From NCBI GenBank assembly GCA_003427395.1, contig BFEA01000170.1, positions 123,137 to 149,377 on the forward strand: 26,241 nt of DNA, written 5' to 3'. The notes below the pieces were generated by a model. It was not told the DNA's origin, did no database searches, and saw nothing but the letters and a program-made list of their open reading frames with translations. Each line of letters starts with the position of its first letter. Position 1 is the first letter of the stretch. Positions 10,966-19,919 of this stretch are shown here, piece by piece. The position numbers were made by a program, and so were the translations under genes. The DNA is from Chara braunii (lineage: Eukaryota; Streptophyta; Charophyceae; Charales; Characeae).

Positions 10966-11563
10966 AGTTGCGAGCGGCTAGCTGTAATAAACTGCGTGTT
11001 ATTAGGATTCGTATAAATCAGGGTACTGACAGCTCTACGAGGGTTTTGCAAGCATTAAGGAAGCAAGAGGAACAGGGTAACCTGTCTTTTTTCGTGTATT
11101 CGGAGGGTGGGAATGCGTGGTGTGATAGGTGGAAAAATGTGAAGAGAGTGTATGGTAACTCGCTAATTCATGCGAACGGCGTTGATAAGTTACTGTGCCC
11201 AGGAAAGAAGGATGTGGAGCTTGGGAATGCCATTGAGGTCTTGCATCTAAAACGTTGGAAAAAGCATTCGAAGCGTAATCACTCCTTCCAGATCTCGATC
11301 TTGAAACAACCTAGTAAGCGGGCGACCTTGCGTTCTCGAGACCTGAAATTTTTGGTTGAGCTTCTGGATGCCGTAAATGAATTTTCGTCGAAAGCTACTC
11401 GTTCACTGCTGAGGCGTATTTTGTTCAATGGATTTAAATCAGGGTATGGTTTTAAGTTAGGTTGTAAACTCGTTGCGCGGGTACAATATGACGATCGGAT
11501 TAGTTTAGCTGGGGTACGCAGATTATGCGATTTAAAGATTGAGAGCACGGGGTTCCCACCTAG
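10966..11563 (+). pseudogene. PLE linker region between GIY-YIG and RT
   Basis: An open frame of about 200 codons (from about 10968) carries no motif I recognise; it is basic and has sparse Cys. It joins the nuclease through a frameshift near 10950-11010. Just before 11564 another 1-base deletion, relative to the first copy (ctacgatctg versus ctagatgtg near 11560), moves the RT into a different frame. The first copy begins within the last part of this linker. Confidence 0.7.
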
Positions 11564-12628
11564 ATGTGTGACATCTACAAGAGAGAAGTCAGGGTGGTAT
11601 GGACAAAAAATCCTACCATCGCAGACATTCTCTGCAATCATCGTAAGACCGCCGCAAGTGAAGTGTTGGTCTGCTGTTGCAGAGGGTATGATCTCCCTCG
11701 ATACGAGGGGCATTTCAGATGTCGGGTAAGTGAACTCGGGAGACTGTCGTCGGGATTGCAAAATGGTAAGAACATTTCTAGAGCTCATAGGAAGTTCCAC
11801 CATGTGTCTCTGATGAAGGAACTGTCAGAGTCATTTTCGAATTGGAAGCCTGGCGTGAAATGTCATCCAAGTGTTAGTAACGAAGAAGCAAAAGCATGCA
11901 TGAATCAGACGGCTGCAAGAGGAACGGTGATTTCTACGGAGGAGGTTTTCGACATTAAGCGCAGGTTCGCTGATTTGATCTTTACCCCTGTTGATCGCAA
12001 CCCTGGGGAAATTGTGGTAATGTGCCCGCAGTTATATTACGAGGCAATGGGTGATATGTTTCTGCGCAGTCCTGGATATGTTGTTTGTGAGCAGGCTGAG
12101 AAGGACGCTTGGATATCTTCTCGTCAGGATTTCGAGGAGATGGGTCTGGCTAAACTGGGAAAATGGAATGCGAAAGGGAAAGTTGGGAACGCCTATGTTA
12201 TGCCAAAGCAAAAGGACTTGTCTCGCTTTCGCCCTATATGCCCCACATTTAGTGAACCTACTAATTATATTCGTAGGAACGTATCCAAAACGTTGAATAT
12301 GCTCTTGAATTCGGTTTCAAAGTCGTGCCACTTCAATTTGTCGGCGGTTAGCCAGTTGTCTGAAAGAATTTCGGCCGCTAATGCACAGGTGAGGCGTGTT
12401 TACAGAAACAGTGGAGTGATAGGTGCAAGTTATGACATTAAAGATATGTTTAGCAAATTGCCCCATCAAGAGATACTTGCATCGCTGGATTGGCTAGTTA
12501 GTTGTTTTTCTGATAAGAGAGCAGTAAAAGTTAATCCTAGGGGTAAGGAAGCTTCATTTGGTGAGAAAAAAAATGAAAACTAGTGGTCAATTTACTCATG
12601 GGACTTAGTCAAGTTTATTCGTTTTGAA

Positions 12629-12636
12629 TTGCTGCA
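12629..12636. repeat. 8-bp target duplication, left
   Basis: ttgctgca here and at 13327-13334 flank the insertion. The uninterrupted first PLE copy has this octamer once at the equivalent place (about 8968-8975). Confidence 0.75.
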
Positions 12637-13326
12637 CTGTGTTACCGCGCGTTCATCGAACGCGGGTTTTCCGTTCAGAAACTGAACGGAATGAACGCGC
12701 GTTCAGTGAACACGACCGAACGCGGAGTTCGATTCCGCGCGGGGAAAAAAAAAAAAAAAAAAAAAAAAAAAAACGTTCTCTAAAAATTCCAAAAAACAAA
12801 TATATTATGCAGAGAAATAAAATAAACAACATTTGCCTAAGAATCACATCCAAATTCGCTATCAAATTCGAAATAAAAATAGAGAACAGAAAATAAAAAA
12901 AAATAAAAAAAGAATTGAAATTAGTGGGCGAACATGATTTGACACCGCCATCTTTGGCGATTTTTCATTTTTTGTTCCCTTGGCAAAATGACTCCAAAAT
13001 TTACAAACATGAAGCCCACATCATATAGAACTCACAAAAAAAAAANNNNNNNNNNNNNNNNNNNNNNNNNNNNNNNNNNNNNNNNNNNNNNNNNNNNNNN
13101 NNNNNNNNNNNNNNNNNNNNNNNNNNNNNNNNNNNNNNNNNNNNNNNNNNNNNNNNNNNNNNNNNNNNNNNNNNNNNNNNNNNNNNNNNNNNNNNNNNNN
13201 NNNNNNNNNNNNNNNNNNNNNNNNNNNNNNNNNNNGCTGTTCAATTTTGAATGTGAACGCGCTATCCGCGTTCAAGCGTACATTTGAACGCGAACGCGCG
13301 TTCACGGCGTTCAAACGGTTACATAG
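12637..13326. mobile_element. Non-autonomous TIR DNA element inserted in PLE RT (hAT-like by TSD length)
   Basis: The ends are imperfect inverted repeats: CTGTGTTACCG at 12637-12647 and CGGTTACATAG at 13316-13326 (complement CTATGTAACCG, 9 of 11 matching). Both subterminal regions are packed with copies of the motif GAACGCG in both orientations (about 12647-12740 and 13250-13316), the kind of array that transposases bind. The interior has a run of about 28 A (from 12745), AT-rich DNA, and a 190-N gap, so its true length is unknown. No coding capacity is visible. An 8-bp duplication fits hAT elements, but the ends do not show a canonical hAT terminus. Confidence 0.75.
13046..13235. other. Assembly gap of 190 N
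   Basis: A run of N follows a poly-A stretch inside the inserted TIR element. Translations across it are meaningless. Confidence 0.99.
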
Positions 13327-13334
13327 TTGCTGCA
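13327..13334. repeat. 8-bp target duplication, right
   Basis: This is the second copy of ttgctgca, immediately followed by sequence colinear with the first PLE copy. Confidence 0.75.
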
Positions 13335-13995
13335 TAGGTATACACAAGCGACTTATGTGTTGCTGCGGCATGTAATCGGTATCCCTATGGGGAAGAGTAC
13401 GAGCCTGCCACTGGCATGCATTCTGTGCGCGCATGCAGAGTGGCGGTTTCTGTGCTCTTTGGGAAACGACACGAAATTGATTTTTGGAGTCAGATTGATG
13501 GACGATGTCTCAATCATCCTGGCCTTTGAAAAAGAGAACAGGAAATCTATCAACAAAGCTACTAAAATTCGGAGGAAATTTGAAACTTGTTACCCCCGTT
13601 TACTCTCCCTGTTACAAACAGATGAGAAAACGGGGGTTTGGGATTTTGTTGGCTGCCGGTTGAAGATTACGCAGTGCTACCCCTTTGTCAGCAGTACACA
13701 AAGGACAAAAAATGACGATTCAATTTGGGGTACAGGCCAGGTAGTGCTAAAATCGGGGCAGGATTTTCGGTCGTGGTCAGGCCGAAGACAAAAAATGGCT
13801 GTTATTTCTGGTTGGTTGGGTAGAATTGACAGGAACACTACGGCAAGGGGAGATATCCCTAAGCAGGTCCTGACCCTGAGGCAAGAGTACCGAGTCCAAG
13901 GGTTTATGGACCAGTTTTTTCGAACTGTCGTTTCAAACTTTGCACGGACCAGGGACAGTAGCTGGCGATACACATCTACATTAGTAGGCTATTAA

Positions 13996-14329
13996 CTCTG
14001 AGTAGGAGTATAATTGCATTGAAGTGTGTTTGTTTTGTCCTCTTCAGCATACATGGCTCCGGAGGTTGCTCCGGTTCGGAAAGGGGGAAGGTAGCGGTTC
14101 AGTTTCGGGGTGAAGAAAAGTGGGAGGATAGCGGATTCTCGAGACCATTTTTCGCGGTTCTCTTTGGTTACAACTTTCTCTAAAAAAAATCTTGTTGTTT
14201 GGGACATCTGTTTTCGGCAGTGTGATTGTGTCGTTATCGATGTCGTTGCGTCGTTGTCGATGCCTTATCTCTGTCGAAGAAGTCGCACGGCCTCGGTCAG
14301 CGTAACAGTGTTTCTTTACCTCTTACCTC
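13996..14329 (+). other. PLE 3' untranslated region, second copy
   Basis: Matches 9635-9964. It ends tttacctcttacctc, with tacctct present twice where the first copy has it once, and is followed at once by the right-hand copy of the target duplication. There is no poly(A) tail. Confidence 0.7.
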
Positions 14330-14345
14330 TTGTCTCCGTTATAAG
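14330..14345. repeat. Right target-site duplication of the PLE block
   Basis: ttgtctccgttataag differs from 7859-7874 at one base. It is itself repeated artifactually at about 14504-14519 within the adapter-linked duplication. Confidence 0.7.
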
Positions 14346-14425
14346 CCTGACAAACAGTTATTATTTTGGCTAAAAAAACAGGGTTGTCAAGGATAGAACA
14401 AATATCTGATTGATTGATCGAGAGC

Positions 14426-14463
14426 CTGTCTCTTATACACATCTAGATGTGTATAAGAGACAG
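14426..14463. other. Tn5 mosaic-end junction adapter (sequencing contaminant)
   Basis: CTGTCTCTTATACACATCT is followed directly by its perfect reverse complement AGATGTGTATAAGAGACAG. This is the 19-bp mosaic end used in transposase-based library kits, joined tail to tail as in a circularised mate-pair junction. Confidence 0.97.
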
Positions 14464-14599
14464 GCCTCGGTCAGCGTAACAGTGTTTCTTTACCTCTTAC
14501 CTCTTGTCTCCGTTATAAGCCTGACAAACAGTTATTATTTTGGCTAAAAAAACAGGGTTGTCAAGGATAGAACAAATATCTGATTGATTGATCGAGAGC

Positions 14600-15065
14600 A
14601 ATTTCTTTGGCAGTTAATTCTTGAGCTAATCAGATATCTGCAAAGACTTCAATTTTTTTCAGGAAAAAATCTTGCAACGGGTGCCAAAGCATTCGTTCAA
14701 CACAAAATTTAGCATATAACTCAGTAATGGAGTGCAGGCACAGAAAGGTAATGTGAAGTATCACCTTTCTACCATTGGGTAGGGCTGCCACATGCCTTTC
14801 CATGTGGGGTTCCGATAGTCAGTTTCATGACCCCTGTTGGTTAAGCACCTGCTCCATCGCCAGAGAGATAACAAGTTCCTCATATATAGCGGATTAAATT
14901 TCAAAAGCAGGGATGACTAGGTTCTCCTGATCCGTTCATTCCATAAGAATCATCACCCATTGTTGAGAGTCAGAACAAATGATAGGGACAAAATATATCT
15001 TGATTGGACCATTGACACCATCGGAATTCCCTAAACTGACCATGAGGTTTGCCGTCAGCAGTAAC
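14600..15065 (-). other. L1 ORF1 C-terminal or ORF1-ORF2 spacer region, degenerate
   Basis: The sequence lies between the end of the recognisable ORF1 frame and the ORF2 start, on the L1 sense strand. Frames are short and interrupted. No separate feature is visible. Confidence 0.45.
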
Positions 15066-16943
15066 TTATTTGTTGACCGTACATGATGGTATTTTTTTTG
15101 GAGGAAGGATCATCCTTCCGAGGTGAGTTCCCACCACCTGGTAGAATCTCTTCCTCTGTGCGAAGTCCGACACCTGTTGATGGCTTCTCCTCTTGAAGGA
15201 TGAAGTATCCCAGTCCCGACAGTCTCGATCTTTCTCCTGGTGTGAATCTTCCGTAGGGACAATTGTCTCATCATTCATCCGGATTCTTTTGCTTGATTTG
15301 ATGCTTTCTGAGTCAATCGTAGGCCTTAAGGTGATATAATCATCCTTGAACAAACTGCGCACAGGAAAATCCAAGTAGTCATCCTAACCAACCGGGCCTA
15401 GATGGGAGTCAGGGTATCCACTCTATTGACAGACCAGGGCCTCTTCGGATTCAAAGTCTACTTCCGAATCAAATAGGTCTGGTAACAACGAAGGCGCAAC
15501 GATATCCATTTTTCAAGGCTACTAGCGGTGGCCGATGCATTTGTATTTAGACTAAGTGCCAATCCATCATACTGCTTCTTGGATGAAGCAGTAGCCTTCA
15601 GCAACTTTTTTTCCTTTTTTGGGGGGGGCGGTGGCCCTCCAAAGATGAATGGAGGGGAAGCGTTGGTTGTTGCCTGTTTCTGATGGAGGATAGAGAGTTG
15701 CAGTTGACCGTTAGTGCTAACCGGAAGTCCATCTAGTTCTTTTGTACCTAAGTTAGTCCCTGCAGCGGCGTTAACATCCCCGATTTAACTTTTCATCTTT
15801 CCTTCTCACCCTTACCTTTACCTTTTTTTCTTCCCCCCGCCTTCTCCTTCCCATCTTTGTTTACTTTGAGTCTCTTATCCTCGTGAGTCTGTTTCTTCTT
15901 ATTATTGGGTTTTTCCCCTATTGTAAAACCTTCACCCTTCTCTGCCTCCGCCTTTGGGGCGAATGAGTCTGATTTCTTCCCCTTCTTTCCCGATGGGTTC
16001 CCCTCTTCCTTATTCCCCTAAGGCTCAGGGACATACTCTATGGCCTTCTTTCCCCCAAGGGGTTGATCTTCTCAATTTCCAACTTATCCCTGTACTCTCT
16101 TTTTCCCTTCGTCTTATTTCTTCTTTCGTTTTCCTCATCCTTTTGAGTCCTCTCCTTTTTCCCCTTTTGATTCTCGTCCTTCTGGTCCCCTCCTCCATCG
16201 CCTTGGTTCCCATCTTCATCTTGTTCCCTTTCAACTCGTATTTTTCGAGGGGCAGGATTCGTCTGAATCCTTGTGAGAATGACGTCTACAAACAAAGCAT
16301 CAAGAAGTAGTCGCACAAGTAACATCAATCTTCATCCAGCCTAACTCTCTTAAGTTTAAAATTAAATGTTTCTTGTATTTCAGTTTGGCAGATGGATTCA
16401 GGTCAAAACGAATGTCACGTAGATCCGGAGATAGGTGATTCTTATACGGCGATGATACTTTATAATATAACCAAATGCATCTTTTAGTGTGCCTTTAAAA
16501 TGACCCATCGCAGAGACTGGTACTTTCAAGTAGTGGATCCAAAAACATTTATGCCTCATAGTTTTTCGCCAATTAGCTAGTTGCTTTTCCGACATCTATG
16601 GGTGGAAAGTAACTTTGCATGTCGCATTATCTAGCTCGATCGTATCCCATTTTTTCCTCAACATAAAGGTCGTGATGGGTTTTCCAGAGGCTACGTATGT
16701 GGCCAAATTTCGACTTTCATTTCGGAATACCCCACGTTTAGGAGGGGCTTCTATGAATCTATAGCCCTCGATTCTGACCACCCGTTCTCGTACATTCCTA
16801 CAAGTCTATTGTTGACGTTTTCTGGAAAAGATGAAGATTCTTTTTTAAAATAAAAATAAAACGACGTGTTCATTCAACCATTATGCCTATCAATGCGAAA
16901 GATTGGGGTTAACTTCGACTTCCATGAAGTCTTCCCCTGTCAT
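15066..16943 (-). pseudogene. L1 ORF1 (DUF4283-like plus zinc knuckle), broken
   Basis: In sense order, a candidate start ATG has its complement ending at 16943 (MTGEDFMEVEV). A conserved N-terminal block at 16398-16781 follows, with GYRFIEAPPKRG, NLATYVASGKPIT, KWDTIELD and FWIHYLKVPVSAMGHFKG, the pattern of plant L1 ORF1 proteins with a DUF4283-type fold. In another frame comes RDIRFDLNPSAKL (about 16380-16425), then a knuckle CFVCRRHSHKDSDESC (about 16252-16299; spacing CX2CX4HX6C) right after an in-frame stop. A very charged Lys/Glu-rich tail (about 16040-16250) and a final open frame (15066-15374) complete it. ORF1 binds the element RNA to form the transposition particle. Several frameshifts and stops make it non-functional. 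Confidence 0.78.
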
Positions 16944-17219
16944 TACGATGCCCGAAGCATGACGTGAAGGCAGAATTCCTTCAAAAAAACACACACTCAA
17001 ACACTATGTGTCCCCCACAGCGGCGGTCATGTCGGTCATTACCGCAGCCCGCGGTCGGGGTCAAAATTAGCCCGCTGCGGTCGAGGGGACGAGGGTCCTT
17101 CCAATCGGGGTCGGGATTCCGACGGCGAAACTTAGGCCCCACCCCCCCATAATGAAAAAAAAAAAAAAAAAACGGGCAGTCCAAAACCTGATGTTTTTTT
17201 GTTATTTTTTTTTTTAATT
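16944..17219. other. No gene seen; GC-rich stretch ending in poly(A) and poly(T)
   Basis: A GC-rich segment (about 17018-17150) with repeats of cggtcggggtc/cggtcgagggg is followed by a run of about 19 A at 17154-17172 and then by poly-T near 17206-17215. It could be a short retroposed sequence with a tail or the 5' edge of the L1; neither can be shown. Confidence 0.4.
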
Positions 17220-17315
17220 GCTTGATTGATTATTGATTGGTTGGTTGGTTGATTGGTTGATTGGTTGATCGTTTTGTTTTTTGTTTTTTTTTTTGATTAA
17301 TTGATTGATTGGTTA

Positions 17316-17374
<59 letters not shown>

Positions 17375-17396
17375 AATAGATTGATTGATTGATTGG
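17220..17396. repeat. (GATT)n tetranucleotide repeat
   Basis: Repeats of gattgatt and gattggtt with some interruptions; the cleanest stretch is 17319-17373. The minus-strand reading Asn-Gln-Ser-Ile is a repeat translation. Confidence 0.93.
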
Positions 17397-17525
17397 TGGG
17401 GGAGGGGTCGCATCCCCCCCCGACACACACACACACATGCAAGGTTCGAACCCACTTTTTTTTTCTTATTTTTGTGATTGATTGACTGATTGGTGGGAAA
17501 AAGGTCGTCCTTCCCCCCCACGTGT

Positions 17526-17540
<15 letters not shown>
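17391..17540. repeat. Duplicated compound module joining GATT, G/C and CA repeats
   Basis: The core gattggtggg, then a purine run, ggtcg, a C run and finally (CA)n, appears at 17391-17440 and again at 17488-17540, separated by a T-rich spacer. The first copy ends with caaggttcgaacccac before poly-T. Confidence 0.65.

Positions 17541-17596
<56 letters not shown>
17527..17596. repeat. (CA)n microsatellite
   Basis: About 35 uninterrupted CA units, followed by a CA-rich degenerate tail to about 17690. Confidence 0.95.
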
Positions 17597-17600
<4 letters not shown>

Positions 17601-17739
17601 TACAGAAAAATACACACATACACACAACAATTAAATTTTAACACAAACACACACACACACACATACACACGACACACACAAGATATCTTCAAACATGTGT
17701 CCAACATTAGAGCAAGAGAAAAAATGCAGGTTGTAAAAC

Positions 17740-19333
17740 ACAAAACTCACCCATAAACCCCACCAAAACACAAACGAAGTACTCAATTCTACCCAACTAA
17801 CATCGGCACCAGATTTACCCCTGCGATAACCCCTCCAAAAAAACATCCCCAAAATCTACCCCCCGACCATGAACCCATGCTTACGAATGAGCAGAACGAC
17901 TCCCACCTGCAAGATGGCAAAAAAAAAAACACATTGGTAACACACCCATATCCCGCCATAATTACCATAGTTTCAATAGAAATTTTTTTTTTTTCTTTCT
18001 GCTCAAATCCAATATACAAAAAACAAACTACTGACAACGAGCTTCAAATAAAACGTTGACATTAAAAAAACAAACTGAACGTAAAGACAAAATAAAAAAA
18101 AACGTCAAAACTAAGGAAGCAGTGATTCAAAAAGTAAAATTCAGAAAAAACGTGAGAAAAACGAAGCGACACCAGAACACGACACGGGCAAGCAATACAC
18201 GACATATCAACAACACCAAAAGAAATTTCAAGTGAGAGAACTTACCGACCAAACATGCCGACAAAACGAGGATGCTACAAACAATGTATGATTCCATAAT
18301 GACTTCCCACAAAAAAAAAATCACACCCTACCAACCCAAGAAAAAAAAAAACATAATTAAATCACTAATAATTAATGAAGGGAACCTACTGATTACCTCA
18401 AATCGGATGATGGCAGGAATTGAGCACTGCACCCATACCCCAAACACAGACAATACACCTACAGAATACAAATTCCCCTTTCCTTTAATTATAAAATGAA
18501 ATAATAAAAATAAAAATAAACACACCTACATAAAATTTCCCATGACTAAAACATACATAGAACATACACCTCACTAATAAACCTACCAAAACACAAACAA
18601 AGCACTTAACAACTAACACAAGGAATACCAACTTTACCCCTGCCTTAACCCCCTAAAAACACACCCCCTCCCCCACCCCCCCGACCGTGAACTCATGAAC
18701 AAAACGACTCCCCCCTGCGACACTGTAAAAAGTGAAACAGCGAGGCAGACCCATACCTCGCCACAATCACCATAGCTTCAAAAAAATCTTATTTTATGTG
18801 GAAAAATTCCCCCGCTCAAATTTTATATACAAAAAACAAATCGACAAACAAAACGTCACAAAAAAAGAAAATCACACACACTGGACTGAGCCCAAGGAAA
18901 AAACAAACGCCAAAGCTAAGGAAGCGGTGAATCGAAAAAAAAAAAAAAAAAAAAAAACGTGAGAAAAATGAAACGACACCTCAACACGACAGGGGCAAAC
19001 ACTACACGACATATCAAGCGAACACCAACAAAAAACTTTGCTCTAACGAGTCTCCTACGGAACATACAGACAAAACGAGGAAGATACAAACAATGTACAA
19101 TCCCATAATGGCGTCCCACCAAAGGAAATTACACCCCATCAAACAAAAAAACCTCAAATATTAAACCACTAATAATTAATTTAAAAAAACAACTACATTA
19201 CCGATGGACTTAATACCCAAAAATCGGATGACAGCAAGAATCTAGCACTGCACCCATACCTCAAAACACAGTCAGCACACCCACGGTTTCTGAGCTAAGG
19301 ATGGCAAATTCCCCTGTCCCCCTTAAAATATAA

Positions 19334-19396
<63 letters not shown>

Positions 19397-19437
19397 ACTA
19401 AAAGCATACCTACATAGAATTTCCCATAACCAAAACC
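17740..19437. repeat. Diverged tandem pair, unit about 0.82-0.88 kb, with exon-like islands
   Basis: Unit 1 (about 17740-18553) and unit 2 (about 18563-19437) share a colinear series of blocks: accaaaacacaaac (17762 / 18585), tttacccctgc, acgactccc, ccatagtttc/ccatagcttc, cgacatatcaa, acaaacaatgta, cactaataattaat, gcactgcacccatacc, and cctacat-aatttccca (18525 / 19409). Spacing grows from 823 to 884 bases because unit 2 contains expanded runs. Conserved blocks alternate with variable poly-A/T. Read on the minus strand, several conserved blocks are hydrophobic and bordered by AG and GT; one has a strong donor-like GGTAAGTT (18240-18246). This fits a duplicated piece of an intron-containing gene, but no product can be named. 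Confidence 0.65.
19333..19392. repeat. (AAT)n microsatellite
   Basis: About 19 trinucleotide units within unit 2 of the tandem pair, at the position where unit 1 has a short AT-rich run. Confidence 0.95.
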
Positions 19438-19490
19438 CGCTAAATCAACGCAGGAGCAGTTACGCAATATCAAAATACAACTGCCAGACC

Positions 19491-19919
19491 CTAGCTAACC
19501 ATTGAGACAGGATAGAAACTTCCCGCATGATTTACTAACACACACCTACAACCGCCAATCACTACCCGCATTTCTCCTAACCTCACTTGCATCGGAACAC
19601 ATACAAGGTTACACACCATAACACAACAAATATATATACACACCAGCAACGCCTTCGCTACACCTCTGAACCTTTTCGGAGAACAGGTAACCGACATTGC
19701 CATCACTACTTCGATCCCGTCCCGGAAAGACGGGACCTATGTTTTCACATTTGCCCCAGAGTGTCCAACCACAAGCACACAACCTGACTTGCGGATAGTG
19801 ACGATTCTGGGCATGACTCCATAGCCCTGATACAGCGCATCCACGAGCCTCCACCTAGCGATGGCAACAACGATCAATGAGCAGATCACTGACGCTAAGA
19901 TTAATGCACATGCAGTAAA
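19491..19919 (-). CDS. Possible exon or gene fragment of a membrane protein; unrecognised
   Basis: Read on the minus strand from 19919, a frame begins with a hydrophobic segment long enough to span a membrane (ACALILASVICSLIVVAIA, residues ~3-21). A basic/polar stretch follows (RWRLVDALYQGYGVMPRI), then VTIRKSGCVLVVGHSGANV. A TAG at 19737-19739 interrupts the frame, which continues after it (VPSFRDGIEVVMAMS, then SPKRFRGVAKALL) to a stop at 19491. The stop may lie in an intron or mark decay. No ATG starts it and an in-frame TAA lies just upstream, so if real it is an internal exon. It sits immediately upstream, in the same orientation, of the tandem pair with exon-like islands, which may belong to the same gene. 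I do not recognise the family. Confidence 0.35.

Larger units (their letters stand above)
11564..13995 (+). pseudogene. PLE reverse transcriptase, second copy, interrupted
   Basis: The N-terminal half is open from 11564 to a TAG at 12581-12583 (TGG in the first copy) and contains motif A SYDIKDMFSKLPH with its Asp at 12433-12435. The C-terminal half is open from 13327 to the TAA at 13993-13995 and contains IGIPMGKSTSLP and RLMDDVSI with the Asp pair at 13501-13506. The two halves are separated by a 690-bp TIR element and its duplicated 8-bp target. Removing the insertion leaves the halves colinear with the first copy. RT would copy element RNA after cleavage by the GIY-YIG domain. The intact C-terminus ends TSTLVGY. 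The stop, the insertion and the upstream frameshifts make it non-functional. Confidence 0.87.
7875..14329 (+). mobile_element. Penelope-like retroelement block: partial copy plus longer copy in tandem
   Basis: Positions 7875-9964 are about 95% identical (by eye) to 11536-14325 once the 690-bp insertion in the second copy is removed. The first copy is truncated at its 5' end and joins directly to the 5' leader of the second copy at about 9964. Partial-plus-full tandems are a known hallmark of Penelope-like elements, where the upstream partial copy acts like an LTR. The block is flanked by an imperfect 16-bp duplication, so the dimer seems to have entered the L1 as one unit. Both copies carry stops or frameshifts. 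Confidence 0.8.
14290..14599. repeat. Exact 136-bp duplication flanking an adapter (assembly artifact)
   Basis: 14290-14425 and 14464-14599 are identical over 136 bases. They cover the last 40 bases of the PLE, the right target duplication and adjacent L1 sequence. Exact identity next to elements otherwise diverged by several percent shows the second copy is not biological. Confidence 0.95.
4640..16943 (-). mobile_element. Degenerate L1-type non-LTR retrotransposon, split by a nested PLE insertion
   Basis: Read on the minus strand, the order is ORF1 (16943 to about 15066), an ORF1-ORF2 spacer (14346-15065), then ORF2 endonuclease and reverse transcriptase (7868 to about 4684). Without the PLE block at 7875-14329 and the 174-base assembly duplication, the parts sum to about 5.7 kb, a normal full length for a plant-type L1. 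The ORF1 half and the ORF2 half lie on opposite sides of the PLE in the correct order and orientation, and a 16-bp near-identical sequence sits at both junctions. Both ends are approximate: I see no poly(T) at the 4640 side marking a 3' tail, and the 5' boundary is set only by a candidate start codon. Many stops and frameshifts show it is a fossil. Confidence 0.8.

Noticed and set aside
12988-13434. Open frames crossing the N gap
   Set aside because: Most of the translation is unknown residues from the 190 N; there is no evidence of coding.
14426-14463. Palindrome as terminator, recombination site or natural transposon end
   Set aside because: It equals two Tn5 mosaic ends joined tail to tail and sits between exact duplicate flanks, which is a library-preparation signature.
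17440-17469. Pol III B-box-like ggttcgaaccc followed by poly-T
   Set aside because: It resembles a tRNA T-arm with a terminator, but no A box or cloverleaf can be drawn from the repeat-rich sequence upstream.
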